Below are positions 15,499 to 24,918 of a stretch of 64,000 nt of DNA, piece by piece. A model generated the notes under the pieces. It was not told the origin of the DNA. It ran no database searches and saw nothing but the letters and a program-made list of their open reading frames with translations. Source of the DNA: Marinobacter guineae (GTDB taxonomy: Bacteria; Pseudomonadota; Gammaproteobacteria; Pseudomonadales; Oleiphilaceae). Positions within the stretch are counted from its first letter, which is position 1. Each line of letters opens with the position of its first letter. The DNA is taken from the NCBI RefSeq assembly GCF_002744735.1, contig NZ_KZ319339.1:1656446-1720445 (forward strand). Direction: 5' to 3'. Position numbers and translations under genes: made by a program.

Positions 15499-17949
15499 AT
15501 GAATGACGACTCGCGCAAAGATTCACTCGAGGAATTCGAAGAGGACGTGACTGAGTACATCGGCAAGGATGAACACAGCAAGAGCCTTGCCCTGCCTCAG
15601 CAAATGATGCCCCGGCGAATGTATGTGCTGCCGGTTTCAAATCGCCCGTTCTTCCCTGCCCAGGTGCAGCCTGTTGTGGTGAACCAGAACCCGTGGCAGG
15701 AAACCCTGAAGCGGGTCGGCGAGACCGACCACAAGGTGTTGGGTATCTGTTTTGTGGAGGAGCAGGACGGGGAAGACGGCATACCCGCCAGTGAACAGCT
15801 GGAAACCATGGGCTGCGCCGTTCGCGTGCACCAGGCCCAGAGCGAAGGGGGCAAGTTACAGTTCATCGCCCAGGGTCTGCAGCGGTTCCGGATTGTTCAG
15901 TGGTTGCGCCGCAAGCCGCCGTACCTGGTGGAGGTGGAATACCCTTCCGAACCGGAAGAAGAGGCCGATGAACTCAAAGCCTACACCCTGGCCATTATCA
16001 GCTCGATCAAGGAATTGCTGCGCACCAACCCGTTATATGGTGAGGATGTAAAGCAGTATCTGTCCCGGTTCGGGCCTGATGATAGCTCGCCTCTGGCCGA
16101 TTTCGGGGCCTCCATGACCAGCGCTCCGGGCCGCGAGCTGCAGGACGTACTGGACACCGTCCCCTTGCTTCACCGCATGGAACGGGTGTTACTGCTGATG
16201 CGCAAGGAACAGGAGGTGGCCCGCCTGCAGTCGGAAATCAGCGAAGAGGTCAATGCCAAGGTTCAGAGGCACCAGCGGGAGTTCTTCCTGAAAGAACAAC
16301 TGAAGGTCATCCAGCGCGAGCTGGGCATGGCCAAGGACGACAAGACCGCAGATGTGGAGCGGTTCAAGGAACGGATGGCGGAACTGAATCCGCCCGAGGC
16401 CGTTCGCGAGCGCTTCAACGATGAAGTCCAGAAACTGCAGGTGCTGGAACAGGGCTCGCCGGAATACGGCGTTACCCGCAATTACCTCGACTGGCTGACC
16501 CAGGTGCCCTGGGGTGTGCATTCCGAGGATCATTTCGATCTGAACGAAGCGCGCCGGATTCTGGACCGGGACCACGATGGCCTGGACGACGTGAAAGACC
16601 GCATCATCGAGTTTCTGGCGGAAGGCACGTTCAAGGGCGAAGTCAGCGGCTCCATCTTGTTGCTGGTGGGCCCGCCGGGTGTGGGCAAGACTTCCATCGG
16701 TCATTCGGTGGCGGACGCCCTCGGCCGGAAGTTCTATCGCTTCAGCGTCGGTGGCATGCGTGATGAGGCCGAGATCAAGGGGCACCGCCGCACCTACATC
16801 GGCGCCATGCCGGGCAAGTTTGTCCAGGCGCTGAAGGATTCGAAAGTGGCGAACCCGGTGATCATGCTCGATGAAATCGACAAGATCGGTGCTTCCTACC
16901 AGGGCGACCCGGCCTCGGCGCTGCTGGAAACCCTGGATCCGGAACAGAACCGCGAGTTTCTCGACCACTACCTGGATGTCCGCATGGACCTGTCCAAGGT
17001 GTTGTTCATCTGCACCGCCAACCAGCTGGACACCATCCCTCGGCCCTTGCTGGACCGCATGGATGTCATTCGCCTGTCCGGTTACATTGGAGAAGAAAAA
17101 CTGGCCATCGCCAAGCATCATTTACTGCCAAGATTGCTCAAGCGGGCCGGTCTGCTCAAAAAGCAGCTCAATATCACTGACGCCGCCATCAAACAGGTGA
17201 TCGAAGGCTACGCCCGTGAAGCCGGCGTGCGAAATCTCGAAAAGCTGCTGCACAAGATCCTGCGCAAAGGCATTGTGAAATTGCTGGAAAATCCGGAGCA
17301 GCCTGTGAAGGTCGGTGTCGCGGACCTGCAAACGTACCTCGGCCAGCCGTCGTTCCGGAAGGAGAAATCCCTCAAGGGCACCGGCGTTGTCACCGGGCTG
17401 GCCTGGACCGCCATGGGCGGTGCCACCCTGAGCATTGAAGCATCCCGGATTCACAGCACCCAACGCGGCTTCAAACTGACCGGCCAGCTCGGAGACGTGA
17501 TGAAGGAGTCCGCAGAAATCGCCTACAGCTACGTATCCTCAAACCTCAAACGCTTCAGGGGCGACCCGACCTTCTTCGACAAATCCTTCGTGCACCTGCA
17601 CGTGCCGGAAGGTGCAACGCCAAAGGATGGCCCCAGCGCTGGCGTCACCATGGCCACCGCGCTACTGTCCATCGCCCGCAAAGAGGCCCCGCAGCAGAAT
17701 CTCGCCATGACCGGGGAGCTGACGCTGACCGGGCAGGTGCTACCAGTGGGCGGTATCCGCGAGAAAGTGATCGCCGCGCGCCGGCAAAAAATTAATAACC
17801 TGATCCTGCCCGAGGCAAACCGCGGGGATTACGAGGAGCTACCGGATTATCTTAAAGAAGGCCTGACGGTGAATTTTGCCCGACACTACAATGATGTATT
17901 TCAGGTGTGCTTCGCCAACAAACCCCGGAGAGGATCCAGCGTCCATTGA
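15499..17949 (+). CDS. ATP-dependent Lon-type protease (AsrA-like second Lon)
   Basis: An 816-residue LonA-class protease: N-terminal substrate-binding domain with coiled coil (about 1-340), AAA+ module with Walker A GPPGVGKTS near residue 390 and LDEIDKIG, and a C-terminal peptidase domain with the Ser-Lys dyad Ser713 (DGPSAG) and Lys756. The 43-residue spacing equals that of E. coli Lon (679/722). It lacks the clpX-lon-hupB neighbourhood and has an unusual N-terminus, so it is more likely the second Lon of pseudomonads (AsrA type, linked to aminoglycoside and heat stress) than the canonical Lon. Cytoplasmic. Start ATG 15499 with only a weak ribosome site. Confidence 0.88.
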   Translation: MNDDSRKDSLEEFEEDVTEYIGKDEHSKSLALPQQMMPRRMYVLPVSNRPFFPAQVQPVVVNQNPWQETLKRVGETDHKVLGICFVEEQDGEDGIPASEQLETMGCAVRVHQAQSEGGKLQFIAQGLQRFRIVQWLRRKPPYLVEVEYPSEPEEEADELKAYTLAIISSIKELLRTNPLYGEDVKQYLSRFGPDDSSPLADFGASMTSAPGRELQDVLDTVPLLHRMERVLLLMRKEQEVARLQSEISEEVNAKVQRHQREFFLKEQLKVIQRELGMAKDDKTADVERFKERMAELNPPEAVRERFNDEVQKLQVLEQGSPEYGVTRNYLDWLTQVPWGVHSEDHFDLNEARRILDRDHDGLDDVKDRIIEFLAEGTFKGEVSGSILLLVGPPGVGKTSIGHSVADALGRKFYRFSVGGMRDEAEIKGHRRTYIGAMPGKFVQALKDSKVANPVIMLDEIDKIGASYQGDPASALLETLDPEQNREFLDHYLDVRMDLSKVLFICTANQLDTIPRPLLDRMDVIRLSGYIGEEKLAIAKHHLLPRLLKRAGLLKKQLNITDAAIKQVIEGYAREAGVRNLEKLLHKILRKGIVKLLENPEQPVKVGVADLQTYLGQPSFRKEKSLKGTGVVTGLAWTAMGGATLSIEASRIHSTQRGFKLTGQLGDVMKESAEIAYSYVSSNLKRFRGDPTFFDKSFVHLHVPEGATPKDGPSAGVTMATALLSIARKEAPQQNLAMTGELTLTGQVLPVGGIREKVIAARRQKINNLILPEANRGDYEELPDYLKEGLTVNFARHYNDVFQVCFANKPRRGSSVH

Positions 17950-17953
17950 AATA

Positions 17954-17968
17954 ACTGGTCTAACCAGT
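17954..17968. promoter_or_regulatory. TGGT-N3-ACCA palindrome downstream of lon-type gene
   Basis: ACTGGT-CTA-ACCAGT, a perfect 6-bp inverted repeat fitting the FadR/PdhR class of GntR operators, 5 nt after the protease stop and about 125 nt before the PQQ dehydrogenase start. No T tract, so not a terminator. Confidence 0.4.
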
Positions 17969-18012
17969 GAGCAATTACATTGACGCTTTCCGGACCGTTG
18001 TCTTTACTCGAT

Positions 18013-18026
18013 TTGACTTTGATCAA
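18013..18026. promoter_or_regulatory. FNR/ANR-type box upstream of PQQ dehydrogenase
   Basis: TTGAC-TTTG-ATCAA matches the TTGAT-N4-ATCAA anaerobic regulator site at 9 of 10 positions, 68 nt before the gene start. Confidence 0.45.
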
Positions 18027-18038
18027 AAAGTAAACGAT

Positions 18039-18058
18039 CGGTAGCCCCAAGGCTACCG
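18039..18058. other. 8-bp hairpin in the leader of the PQQ dehydrogenase gene
   Basis: Perfect stem CGGTAGCC-CCAA-GGCTACCG, 35 nt before the ATG, with no T tract. It may stabilise the messenger or mark the end of the upstream unit. Confidence 0.6.
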
Positions 18059-18093
18059 GCATCCTACTCGTTGATAAAGAGAGTGGTAAAACA

Positions 18094-19359
18094 ATGAAAA
18101 AGAAAGCCTCAATTCTCTGCGTGGCCGCTGGCCTCGCTATCGTTCCTTACGCTCATAGCCAATCCGACGACACCCTGAAAAAACTGGGCAATTTCCAGAC
18201 CACCGGAAAAGCCGAGTTCACCGTCATCGACCAGAAAAGCGACAGCGCTGACGCCATCCGGAAAACGCTGGAAAAAATCCAGCTTCCCGATGGCTTTGAA
18301 ATCAGCCTTTACGCCCTGGTCCCGGATGCCCGCCATATGGCGGTCGGTCCCCAGGGGGTGGTCACTTTTGTCGGTACCCGTAAAACCGAAGTCTGGGCGG
18401 TTACTGACCGCGACAAGGACCGGGTGGCCGACGAGGTCAAGAACTTCGCACCTTCCCTGGCCAAAGCCGTGCCCAATGGCCCCTGCTTCTCGCCCGACGG
18501 CGTGCTCTACATTGCTGAGCAGAACCGGGTACTGGCCTACCCTGCGGCTGAATTTTTCTACGAGGGCGGCGATGTGGTCGCATCGGAAGTTGTGCCCCAG
18601 GGCGAGCTGATTCCCGAGCAGTTTGTGAGCTACAACCACACCGCACGGGTCTGCGATATCGGTCCGGACGGCAAGCTCTATATCTCGCTGGGGCAGCCCT
18701 ATAATGTGGCGCCCCGCGAGCATCTGGACACATTCAGCGAATGGGGTATCGGTGGCATGATCCGGATGAACCAGGATGGCACCGAGCGCGAAGTTTATAC
18801 CCGCGGAATCCGCAATTCAGTCGGCCATGATTTCCACCCGACTACGGGAGAGCTCTGGTTCACCGACAACCAGGTGGACGGCATGGGGGATGACATCCCC
18901 CCGGGTGAAATCAATCGGCAAACAGCAATGGGCCAGCACTTCGGCCATCCGTGGTATGGCGGCGGAGATGTCCGTACCAATGAATATAAGGGCGAGGAAG
19001 TTCCCGAAGAGGTAGTCTTCCCGGTTTCCGAGACGGTGGCTCACGCAGCAGATCTGGGGATGGCTTTCTATACAGGCAGAATGTTCCCGAAAAAATACCA
19101 GGGCGGGATTTTCTCCGCGCAACACGGTTCCTGGAACCGGACCACGCCGATCGGTGCACGGGTGATGTTCACGCCCGTGGATGCGGAAGGCAACATTGCC
19201 GGGGAAACCGTGCCATTCGCGGAAGGCTGGCTGGATGAAAACGGCGAGTATCTGGGACGGCCAGTAGACGTCGCCCAGCTGAAAGATGGCTCACTACTGG
19301 TCTCCGACGACCTGGCAGGTGCTGTTTACCGGATCGCCTACACCGGTTCCGGCTCCTGA
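18094..19359 (+). CDS. periplasmic PQQ-dependent sugar dehydrogenase family protein
   Basis: A 421-residue protein with a Sec signal peptide (KKKASILCVAAGLAIVP...HSQS) and a six-bladed beta-propeller typical of soluble PQQ glucose/aldose or sorbosone dehydrogenases. Recognisable segments are YNHTARVCDIGPDGKLYISLG, RNSVGHDFHP and DNQVDGMGDDIPPGEIN; the last matches the NxGDDxPxxEhN calcium/PQQ-site pattern. The enzyme would oxidise sugars or alcohols in the periplasm and pass electrons to a cytochrome; a cytochrome c gene follows 65 nt later. Substrate unknown. An FNR/ANR-like box precedes it. Confidence 0.82.
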   Translation: MKKKASILCVAAGLAIVPYAHSQSDDTLKKLGNFQTTGKAEFTVIDQKSDSADAIRKTLEKIQLPDGFEISLYALVPDARHMAVGPQGVVTFVGTRKTEVWAVTDRDKDRVADEVKNFAPSLAKAVPNGPCFSPDGVLYIAEQNRVLAYPAAEFFYEGGDVVASEVVPQGELIPEQFVSYNHTARVCDIGPDGKLYISLGQPYNVAPREHLDTFSEWGIGGMIRMNQDGTEREVYTRGIRNSVGHDFHPTTGELWFTDNQVDGMGDDIPPGEINRQTAMGQHFGHPWYGGGDVRTNEYKGEEVPEEVVFPVSETVAHAADLGMAFYTGRMFPKKYQGGIFSAQHGSWNRTTPIGARVMFTPVDAEGNIAGETVPFAEGWLDENGEYLGRPVDVAQLKDGSLLVSDDLAGAVYRIAYTGSGS

Positions 19360-19424
19360 ACCTGAATCAACATCCCTTTCAGTGCCGGGGAGTGACACTC
19401 TCCCCGGCGAACCGGAGACCCTGC

Positions 19425-19766
19425 ATGCTGAGAAAGAGCAAGACCAGCGTAGCCGCTGCGATACTCCTCACATCTGCGCTGACACTGACTGCCTCGGCCT
19501 TTGCCGCAGACCCCGCCGAGGGTCGTAAACTGGCTTCCCAATGCAAGATCTGTCACGGTCTGGACGGGATAGCCAAAATCCCGATCGCGCCTAACCTTGC
19601 CGGCGAGAGCCAGATCTACATCCAGAATCAGTTGAAAGCCTTTCGCAGTGGCAAGCGGCAGCATGAAATGATGTCTGTAGTGGCCAAGAACCTGACCGAT
19701 CAGCAAATAGCAGACCTGGCGGCCTGGTACCAATCCATTGAGATCACCGCCAGAATGCCCGAATAG
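19425..19766 (+). CDS. periplasmic class I cytochrome c, c553-like
   Basis: A 113-residue monohaem cytochrome. A signal peptide (ending ASAFAADP) is followed by the haem site C40-K-I-C43-H44; the axial methionine is probably in HEMMSVV. Short c553/c4-type domain. GGAGA is placed 6 nt before ATG 19425, so the longer GTG start at 19392 is rejected. It lies just after the PQQ dehydrogenase and is likely its electron acceptor, feeding the aerobic respiratory chain. Confidence 0.85.
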   Translation: MLRKSKTSVAAAILLTSALTLTASAFAADPAEGRKLASQCKICHGLDGIAKIPIAPNLAGESQIYIQNQLKAFRSGKRQHEMMSVVAKNLTDQQIADLAAWYQSIEITARMPE

Positions 19767-19769
19767 GGC

Positions 19770-19798
19770 GGGTCAGATGAAGGCTTGCATCTGACCCC
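19770..19798. repeat. GTCAGAT palindrome, copy 1 (terminator-like)
   Basis: GGGTCAGATG and CATCTGACCC pair around an 8-nt loop, with CTTT following. It lies between convergent cytochrome c and marR genes and shares its stem sequence with the palindromes at 44844-44873 and 46038-46081. Confidence 0.75.
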
Positions 19799-19802
19799 TT
19801 TC

Positions 19803-20297
19803 TCAGGCCTTTTCCTTCCAGCCATCGTCCTTCAACACCGAGCCAACCGTCAGAACCGGCGAAGCGTCAATATCGTCGGCATCCATCATATTGGCCACCC
19901 GCTGGAGTGAGGCGAGAATCATCGTCTGTTCCCACTCCGCCAGGTTCTGGAATTTCTGGATGAAATCCTCCTGCAGAGGATTCGGTGCCCGGGCAAGGAG
20001 CCCGGCACCTTCGTCCGTCAGGTGGGCGTGCACCTTGCGCTTGTCCTGGGTACTGCGCACCCGGTAAACCAGCTTGCGGTGCTCCAGGCGATCCAGAATC
20101 GTTGTCACCGTCGCCTGGCTGAGGCTCACCTTGTCGGCAATGGTTCCGATGGTGACTTCCCCGAGGTCCCGAATCGATCTCATGATCAGTAGCTGCGGGC
20201 CCGTAAGCCCGGCATGCTTGCTGAGGCGCTTGGAATGAAGATCCGTCGCCCGGATCACACGCCTCAGTGCCACCAGTACATCTTCATAACTGCTCAC
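19803..20297 (-). CDS. MarR-family transcriptional regulator
   Basis: A 164-residue winged-helix repressor-type protein. The recognition region VSLSQATVTTILDRLEHRKLVYR and the wing STQDKRKVHAHLT(D) EG fit the MarR fold, with dimerising helices at both ends. GTG at 20297 is chosen as start because GGAG lies 7 nt upstream; the open frame runs further but without a ribosome site. It is transcribed away from the TPR membrane protein gene, so it may control that gene and itself. Its opening (ATDLHSKRLSKHAGLTGPQ) resembles EctR-like regulators of osmolyte synthesis, but no ectoine genes are present here. Ligand unknown. Confidence 0.85.
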   Translation of the reverse strand: MSSYEDVLVALRRVIRATDLHSKRLSKHAGLTGPQLLIMRSIRDLGEVTIGTIADKVSLSQATVTTILDRLEHRKLVYRVRSTQDKRKVHAHLTDEGAGLLARAPNPLQEDFIQKFQNLAEWEQTMILASLQRVANMMDADDIDASPVLTVGSVLKDDGWKEKA

Positions 20298-20459
20298 AGC
20301 ATAACTCCGATTCGGAATTGAGAATTTATTTATACCACTAACTATTAGAGGTCTTTGCACTGCAAAATGCAAGCTGAGGCGGCTTGCCTGCATTTTTTCC
20401 GCCAGCCACTATGCTAAGGTCACCATCCCGATTCATTTCCGAGAGACGGACGGAGCCCG

Positions 20460-21368
20460 ATGATCAAGTATTTGCTGCCTTTCCTTTTGATGATGGCATT
20501 CACCGGCACCCTCTACGGCCAGGATAATCTGGGCCCGGAGGAAGAGCTCACCGAAGAAGACCTTGAGGAGAGCATCAAAACTCTTGAAGAGCCTATGTAC
20601 ACCCCGTTCGTGGAGCTCTATCTGCTGGAGGAAACCAAGGCTTTGCGCAAGGAGATGATGAACACCCGCGCGGAACTGATCGAAAAGGTGGTAGACAAGG
20701 AGCTGTCCGTTGCCGACAAGACCATGTCTTACGCGACCGACACCGTGACCTACTTCTTTTACCTGATCGCTGGTGCGACTTCAATTCTGGTGGTTATCGG
20801 GTGGAACTCGATCAGGGACATGCGCAACCAGCTCACCACCCTGGCTGAAAAAAGGGTGAACGAACTGGTGGTGGAGTACGAGAATCGCCTGGAATTTATT
20901 GAGGATCAGCTCCGGCAGAAATCCGACATCATCCAGCAGAATCAGGCGGAGATTGAACGCACCAATGAAGTGCACTCCCTGTGGCTGAAAGCCAGCCAGG
21001 AAACCTCACAGCAGAACAAGATTTCCGCCTACGATACCATTCTGGATCTTCGCCCGGACGACGTGGAAGCCCTCAGCTACAAAGCCGATGCCGTTCTGGA
21101 AATGCAGGAGCCCCTGTGGGCCATCAGCCTGTGTCAACGGGCCCTGAAACTTGCACCGGATAATGGCCACGCGCACTATCAGCTGGCATGCGCCTACGCC
21201 GAAATCGGGCGCTGGGAGGACGCTGTCAGCACCCTGCAAAAAGCGATTGTTATTTCCGAGGCATACCGGGACGATGCCTCCGTGGACGTCAGTTTCCAAC
21301 AGTTGCGCGATCACGAAAGCTTCCGCACACTGGTATACCCGGATCAGGACGACGGCGCGGAGACTTGA
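20460..21368 (+). CDS. membrane protein with coiled coil and TPR repeats, function unknown
   Basis: A 302-residue protein not assigned to a named family. It has an N-terminal signal peptide (to TLYGQ), an acidic Glu-rich stretch, one transmembrane helix around residues 97-118 (YFFYLIAGATSILVVIGW), a coiled coil (about 120-175) and a C-terminal domain with TPR-like repeats (ISAYDTILDLRPDDVEAL, WAISLCQRALKLAPDNGHAH). The TPR part probably sits in the cytoplasm as a scaffold. CGGAG 5 nt before the ATG. It diverges from the MarR gene; the next gene (braC) is a separate unit. Confidence 0.75.
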   Translation: MIKYLLPFLLMMAFTGTLYGQDNLGPEEELTEEDLEESIKTLEEPMYTPFVELYLLEETKALRKEMMNTRAELIEKVVDKELSVADKTMSYATDTVTYFFYLIAGATSILVVIGWNSIRDMRNQLTTLAEKRVNELVVEYENRLEFIEDQLRQKSDIIQQNQAEIERTNEVHSLWLKASQETSQQNKISAYDTILDLRPDDVEALSYKADAVLEMQEPLWAISLCQRALKLAPDNGHAHYQLACAYAEIGRWEDAVSTLQKAIVISEAYRDDASVDVSFQQLRDHESFRTLVYPDQDDGAET

Positions 21369-21443
21369 CAACCAGCGATGTGTGGTGTTTGTTTAACTCG
21401 CTGAGAACACAAGAATAACCCTGAACAAAACAGGACGGACTCA

Positions 21444-22556
21444 ATGAGAACTTCAGTAAAAAAACTCGTAACAGCTGTAAGCACTTCCGTAGCCCTGATG
21501 GGCGCAGGCCACGCCGCCGCTGAAATCCAGATCGGTATCGCCGGACCCATGACTGGCCCCGTCGCCCAATACGGTGACATGCAGTTTTCCGGTGCCCGCA
21601 TGGCGATCGAACAGATCAACGCCAATGGTGGCGTGATGGGCGAGGAACTGGTCGCCGTTGAATATGATGACGTCTGCGACCCGAAGCAGGCAGTCAGCGT
21701 GGCCAACAGCCTGGTCAACGATGGCGTTCGATTTGTCGTCGGCCACCTGTGCTCCAGCTCCACCCAGCCCGCCTCGGACATCTACGAGGACGAAGGCATT
21801 CTGATGGTCACACCAGCCTCCACCAGCCCGGAAATTACCGAGCGTGGTTATGAGTTGGTGTTCCGTACCATCGGTCTGGACAGCATGCAGGGCCCCGTCG
21901 CCGGCAACTACCTCGCCAGCCTGAACCCCGAGCGCGTCGCCGTCATCCACGACAAACAGCAGTATGGTGAAGGCATTGCCACCGCCGTACGTGACACCCT
22001 CAAAGACAAGGGCGTGGAAATCGCCATGTTTGAAGGTATCACCGCTGGCAGTAAAGACTTTTCTTCCCTGGTGACCAAGCTGAAGCAGGCCGATGTGGAT
22101 TACGTCTATTACGGCGGCTACCACCCTGAGCTGGGTCTGATTCTGCGCCAGGCTGACCAGGCTGGACTGGATACCATCTTCATGGGCCCGGAAGGCGTTG
22201 GCAACAAGGACATCAACACCATTGCCGGCGAAGCTGCCGAAGGCCTGCTGGTCACCCTGCCACCGGCCTTTGACCAGAAAGCTGCGAACCAGGAACTGGT
22301 CAAGGCCTTCGAAGCCAAGGGTGAGGACCCCTCCGGTCCGTTTGTGCTGACCTCCTACACCGCCGTACAGCTGATTGCCGATGGCATCGAGAAGGCGGAA
22401 TCCACGGATCCGTTCGAAGTGGCTGAAGCCCTGCGAAGCGGCTCTTTCGAGACCCCAATCGGTACGGTTGAGTACGATAAAGCCGGCGATATGGAGTCAT
22501 TCGAGTTTGTTGTCTACGAATGGCATTCAGATGGCAGTAAAACTCCGGTAAACTAA
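21444..22556 (+). CDS. braC: branched-chain amino acid ABC transporter, periplasmic binding protein
   Basis: A 370-residue type I periplasmic binding protein. The signal peptide ends near HAAAE; the mature start EIQIGIAGPMTGP is typical of LivJ/LivK/BraC. Two cysteines (DDVCDP and GHLCSSST) match the conserved disulfide, and PASTSPEIT contributes the serine/threonine ligand site. It captures leucine, isoleucine, valine or related amino acids and delivers them to BraDE. First gene of a five-gene braCDEFG unit, separated from braD by an attenuator hairpin that would favour excess binding protein. Confidence 0.92.
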   Translation: MRTSVKKLVTAVSTSVALMGAGHAAAEIQIGIAGPMTGPVAQYGDMQFSGARMAIEQINANGGVMGEELVAVEYDDVCDPKQAVSVANSLVNDGVRFVVGHLCSSSTQPASDIYEDEGILMVTPASTSPEITERGYELVFRTIGLDSMQGPVAGNYLASLNPERVAVIHDKQQYGEGIATAVRDTLKDKGVEIAMFEGITAGSKDFSSLVTKLKQADVDYVYYGGYHPELGLILRQADQAGLDTIFMGPEGVGNKDINTIAGEAAEGLLVTLPPAFDQKAANQELVKAFEAKGEDPSGPFVLTSYTAVQLIADGIEKAESTDPFEVAEALRSGSFETPIGTVEYDKAGDMESFEFVVYEWHSDGSKTPVN

Positions 22557-22588
22557 GCCAAATCGTTAAAAAACGGTAACACTGAGAG

Positions 22589-22623
22589 CACCTTCTCACC
22601 GAGATCCGGGGGAAGGTGTTTTT
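22589..22623 (+). terminator. partial terminator between braC and braD
   Basis: CACCTTC (22589-22595) pairs with GAAGGTG (22612-22618), followed by five T residues. Located within the operon, it probably limits transcription into the permease genes. Confidence 0.75.
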
Positions 22624-22717
22624 CTAGGCTCCTGTTGAACCTCCCCCGCCCGCGGCTCGGACATCCCTGGCCAGTGGTGTGGTAGCGGAGGGAGCAGGCT
22701 TTCGGAGTTCAAAAACA

Positions 22718-23641
22718 ATGCAAGACCTCCTGTATTTTTCCCAGCAGCTCATCAATGGGCTGACGATCGGGAGCGCCTACGCCCTGATCGCCATCGGCTA
22801 CACGATGGTTTACGGCATCATCGGCATGATCAACTTTGCCCATGGTGAAATCTATATGATCGGTGCCTATACGGCTCTGATCGCCATTACTGGACTTGCC
22901 ACCCTTGGTATCGCCTGGCTTCCGGTGATCCTTATTGTTGCACTCGTTTGCGCCATGATTGTCTCAAGCGCGATGGGCTGGGCGGTAGAGCGGGTCGCCT
23001 ATCGGCCGGTTCGCGGGCGTCACCGCCTGATTCCGCTCATCTCCGCCATTGGCATGTCGATCTTCCTCCAGAACTATGTCCACCTCGCCCAGGGTTCCCG
23101 CAACATCGGATTTCCCGCCCTGATTGAGGGCAGCTTCCAGTTCGGCTCGGAGGGCGCATTCGCGATGTCGCTTTCCTACATGCAGATCACGATCTTCGTC
23201 ACCACTCTGATCTGTATGACCGCACTGTCCCTGTTTATCTCGCGGTCTCGTACCGGTCGCGCATGCCGGGCAGTTTCCCAGGATCTGGGCATGGCCAACC
23301 TGCTTGGCATCGACACCAACCGGATCATCTCTGCGACCTTCGTAATCGGTGCAGCCCTGGCTGCAGTTGCGGGTCTTCTCCTGGGCATGTACTACGGTTC
23401 TATTGATCCTCTGTTTGGATTTATCGCTGGGCTCAAGGCGTTCACCGCCGCTGTCCTTGGCGGTATCGGCAGCATTCCCGGCGCCATGCTGGGGGGGCTA
23501 ATCCTGGGCGTATCCGAAAGCATGACCTCCGGCTACCTCAGCGGTGAATACAAGGACGTGGTCTCTTTTGGCCTGCTGATCCTCATTCTGCTGTTCAAAC
23601 CCACCGGCCTGCTTGGCAAACCGGAGGTTGAAAAGATCTGA
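22718..23641 (+). CDS. braD: branched-chain amino acid ABC transporter, permease LivH type
   Basis: A 307-residue integral membrane protein (E. coli LivH has 308). It opens with [20 protein letters not shown], the LivH signature, with several hydrophobic helices and the cytoplasmic loop that contacts the ATPases near the C-terminal third. ATG 22718 is chosen by its length fit and by GGAG upstream; the open frame extends to 22679 without support. Its TGA overlaps the braE ATG by one base. Confidence 0.93.
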   Translation: MQDLLYFSQQLINGLTIGSAYALIAIGYTMVYGIIGMINFAHGEIYMIGAYTALIAITGLATLGIAWLPVILIVALVCAMIVSSAMGWAVERVAYRPVRGRHRLIPLISAIGMSIFLQNYVHLAQGSRNIGFPALIEGSFQFGSEGAFAMSLSYMQITIFVTTLICMTALSLFISRSRTGRACRAVSQDLGMANLLGIDTNRIISATFVIGAALAAVAGLLLGMYYGSIDPLFGFIAGLKAFTAAVLGGIGSIPGAMLGGLILGVSESMTSGYLSGEYKDVVSFGLLILILLFKPTGLLGKPEVEKI

Positions 23642-24912
23642 TGGCTGCTCAAAACCTGAAACACGCGCTTTTCTGCGCCGTTATCACCCTGATTATTTCC
23701 TACCCGATTCTCGGCTTTAACCTGGAAGCAGAGGGCATCAATATCATCCTTAACGGGGCCGAGACCTCGACCATCGTGATGGTTTTCCTGGCTGCAGTGG
23801 TCGTTTTCCTTTTCCAGCTGTTCCGTGAAAACATCATGGCGACACTGAAAAGCATTCCAACACCACTGCCACAGGCCAATAAGGAGCCTATGGCTGAAAA
23901 CAAGCGGGCAAGAATTGAATCCTGGGTACTCACCGCAATTGTTGTGTTAGCCCTGTTCTGGCCCTTCTTTGTATCCCGCGGCTCTGTGGATCTGGCGACT
24001 CTGGTGCTCATTTACATCATGCTGGCCCTCGGCCTGAACGTAGTGGTCGGCCTGGCAGGTCTGCTGGACCTGGGCTACGTCGCATTTTATGCCGTAGGTG
24101 CGTACACCTTTGCCCTGCTTTCCGAGTATTTCGGCATTTCCTTCTGGATGTCGTTGCCGCTCGGGGCGCTTCTCGCCGCCCTGTTCGGGCTGGTACTGGG
24201 TTTCCCGGTATTGCGGCTCCGAGGGGATTATCTGGCGATCGTCACTCTCGGTTTCGGCGAGATTATCCGCATTCTTCTCAACAACTGGACCAGCCTGACC
24301 GGTGGCCCCAACGGTATCGGCGGCATTCCCGAACCGACCCTCTTTGGCATGGAGTTCGGCCGGCGCGTCAAGGAAGAGGGCAACACCTCTTTCCACGAAA
24401 CCTTCGGTATCGCCTATAGCGGTGAAGACAAGGTCATCTTCCTATACCTGATTTCCCTGGTGCTAGCCGTTTTCACTGCACTGGTTATTCGACGGTTCAT
24501 GCGCATGCCGGTGGGCCGCGCCTGGGAAGCCCTGCGGGAGGATGAAATCGCGGCCCGGTCCCTCGGCCTCAATCGCACCGCAGTCAAGCTGACCGCTTTC
24601 ACCATTGGCGCCTTCTTCGCCGGATTTGCCGGTACCGTGTTTGCGTCCAAACAGGGCTTTATCAGCCCGGAATCGTTCGTCTTCCTGGAATCGGCCATCA
24701 TCCTGGCAATCGTTGTACTCGGGGGCATGGGCTCCCAGCTCGGTGTGATTCTGGCGGCGATTGCCGTCACCATCCTGCCCGAACTGGCCCGTGAATTTTC
24801 CGAATACCGCATGCTGATCTTCGGTGCCGCCATGGTACTGATGATGGTCTGGCGTCCGCAGGGCCTCATGCCCATGCGCCGAATCCATATTGAACTGAAA
24901 AAGCAGGAGTGA
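23641..24912 (+). CDS. braE: branched-chain amino acid ABC transporter, permease LivM type
   Basis: A 423-residue permease, partner of BraD. It carries an N-terminal extension with two hydrophobic segments and a charged linker (to about residue 95) before the conserved LivM core ([48 protein letters not shown]). This extended form is the usual pseudomonad BraE. Translationally coupled to braD by a one-base overlap, and followed 6 nt later by braF. Confidence 0.93.
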   Translation: MAAQNLKHALFCAVITLIISYPILGFNLEAEGINIILNGAETSTIVMVFLAAVVVFLFQLFRENIMATLKSIPTPLPQANKEPMAENKRARIESWVLTAIVVLALFWPFFVSRGSVDLATLVLIYIMLALGLNVVVGLAGLLDLGYVAFYAVGAYTFALLSEYFGISFWMSLPLGALLAALFGLVLGFPVLRLRGDYLAIVTLGFGEIIRILLNNWTSLTGGPNGIGGIPEPTLFGMEFGRRVKEEGNTSFHETFGIAYSGEDKVIFLYLISLVLAVFTALVIRRFMRMPVGRAWEALREDEIAARSLGLNRTAVKLTAFTIGAFFAGFAGTVFASKQGFISPESFVFLESAIILAIVVLGGMGSQLGVILAAIAVTILPELAREFSEYRMLIFGAAMVLMMVWRPQGLMPMRRIHIELKKQE

Positions 24913-24918
24913 CGGACG

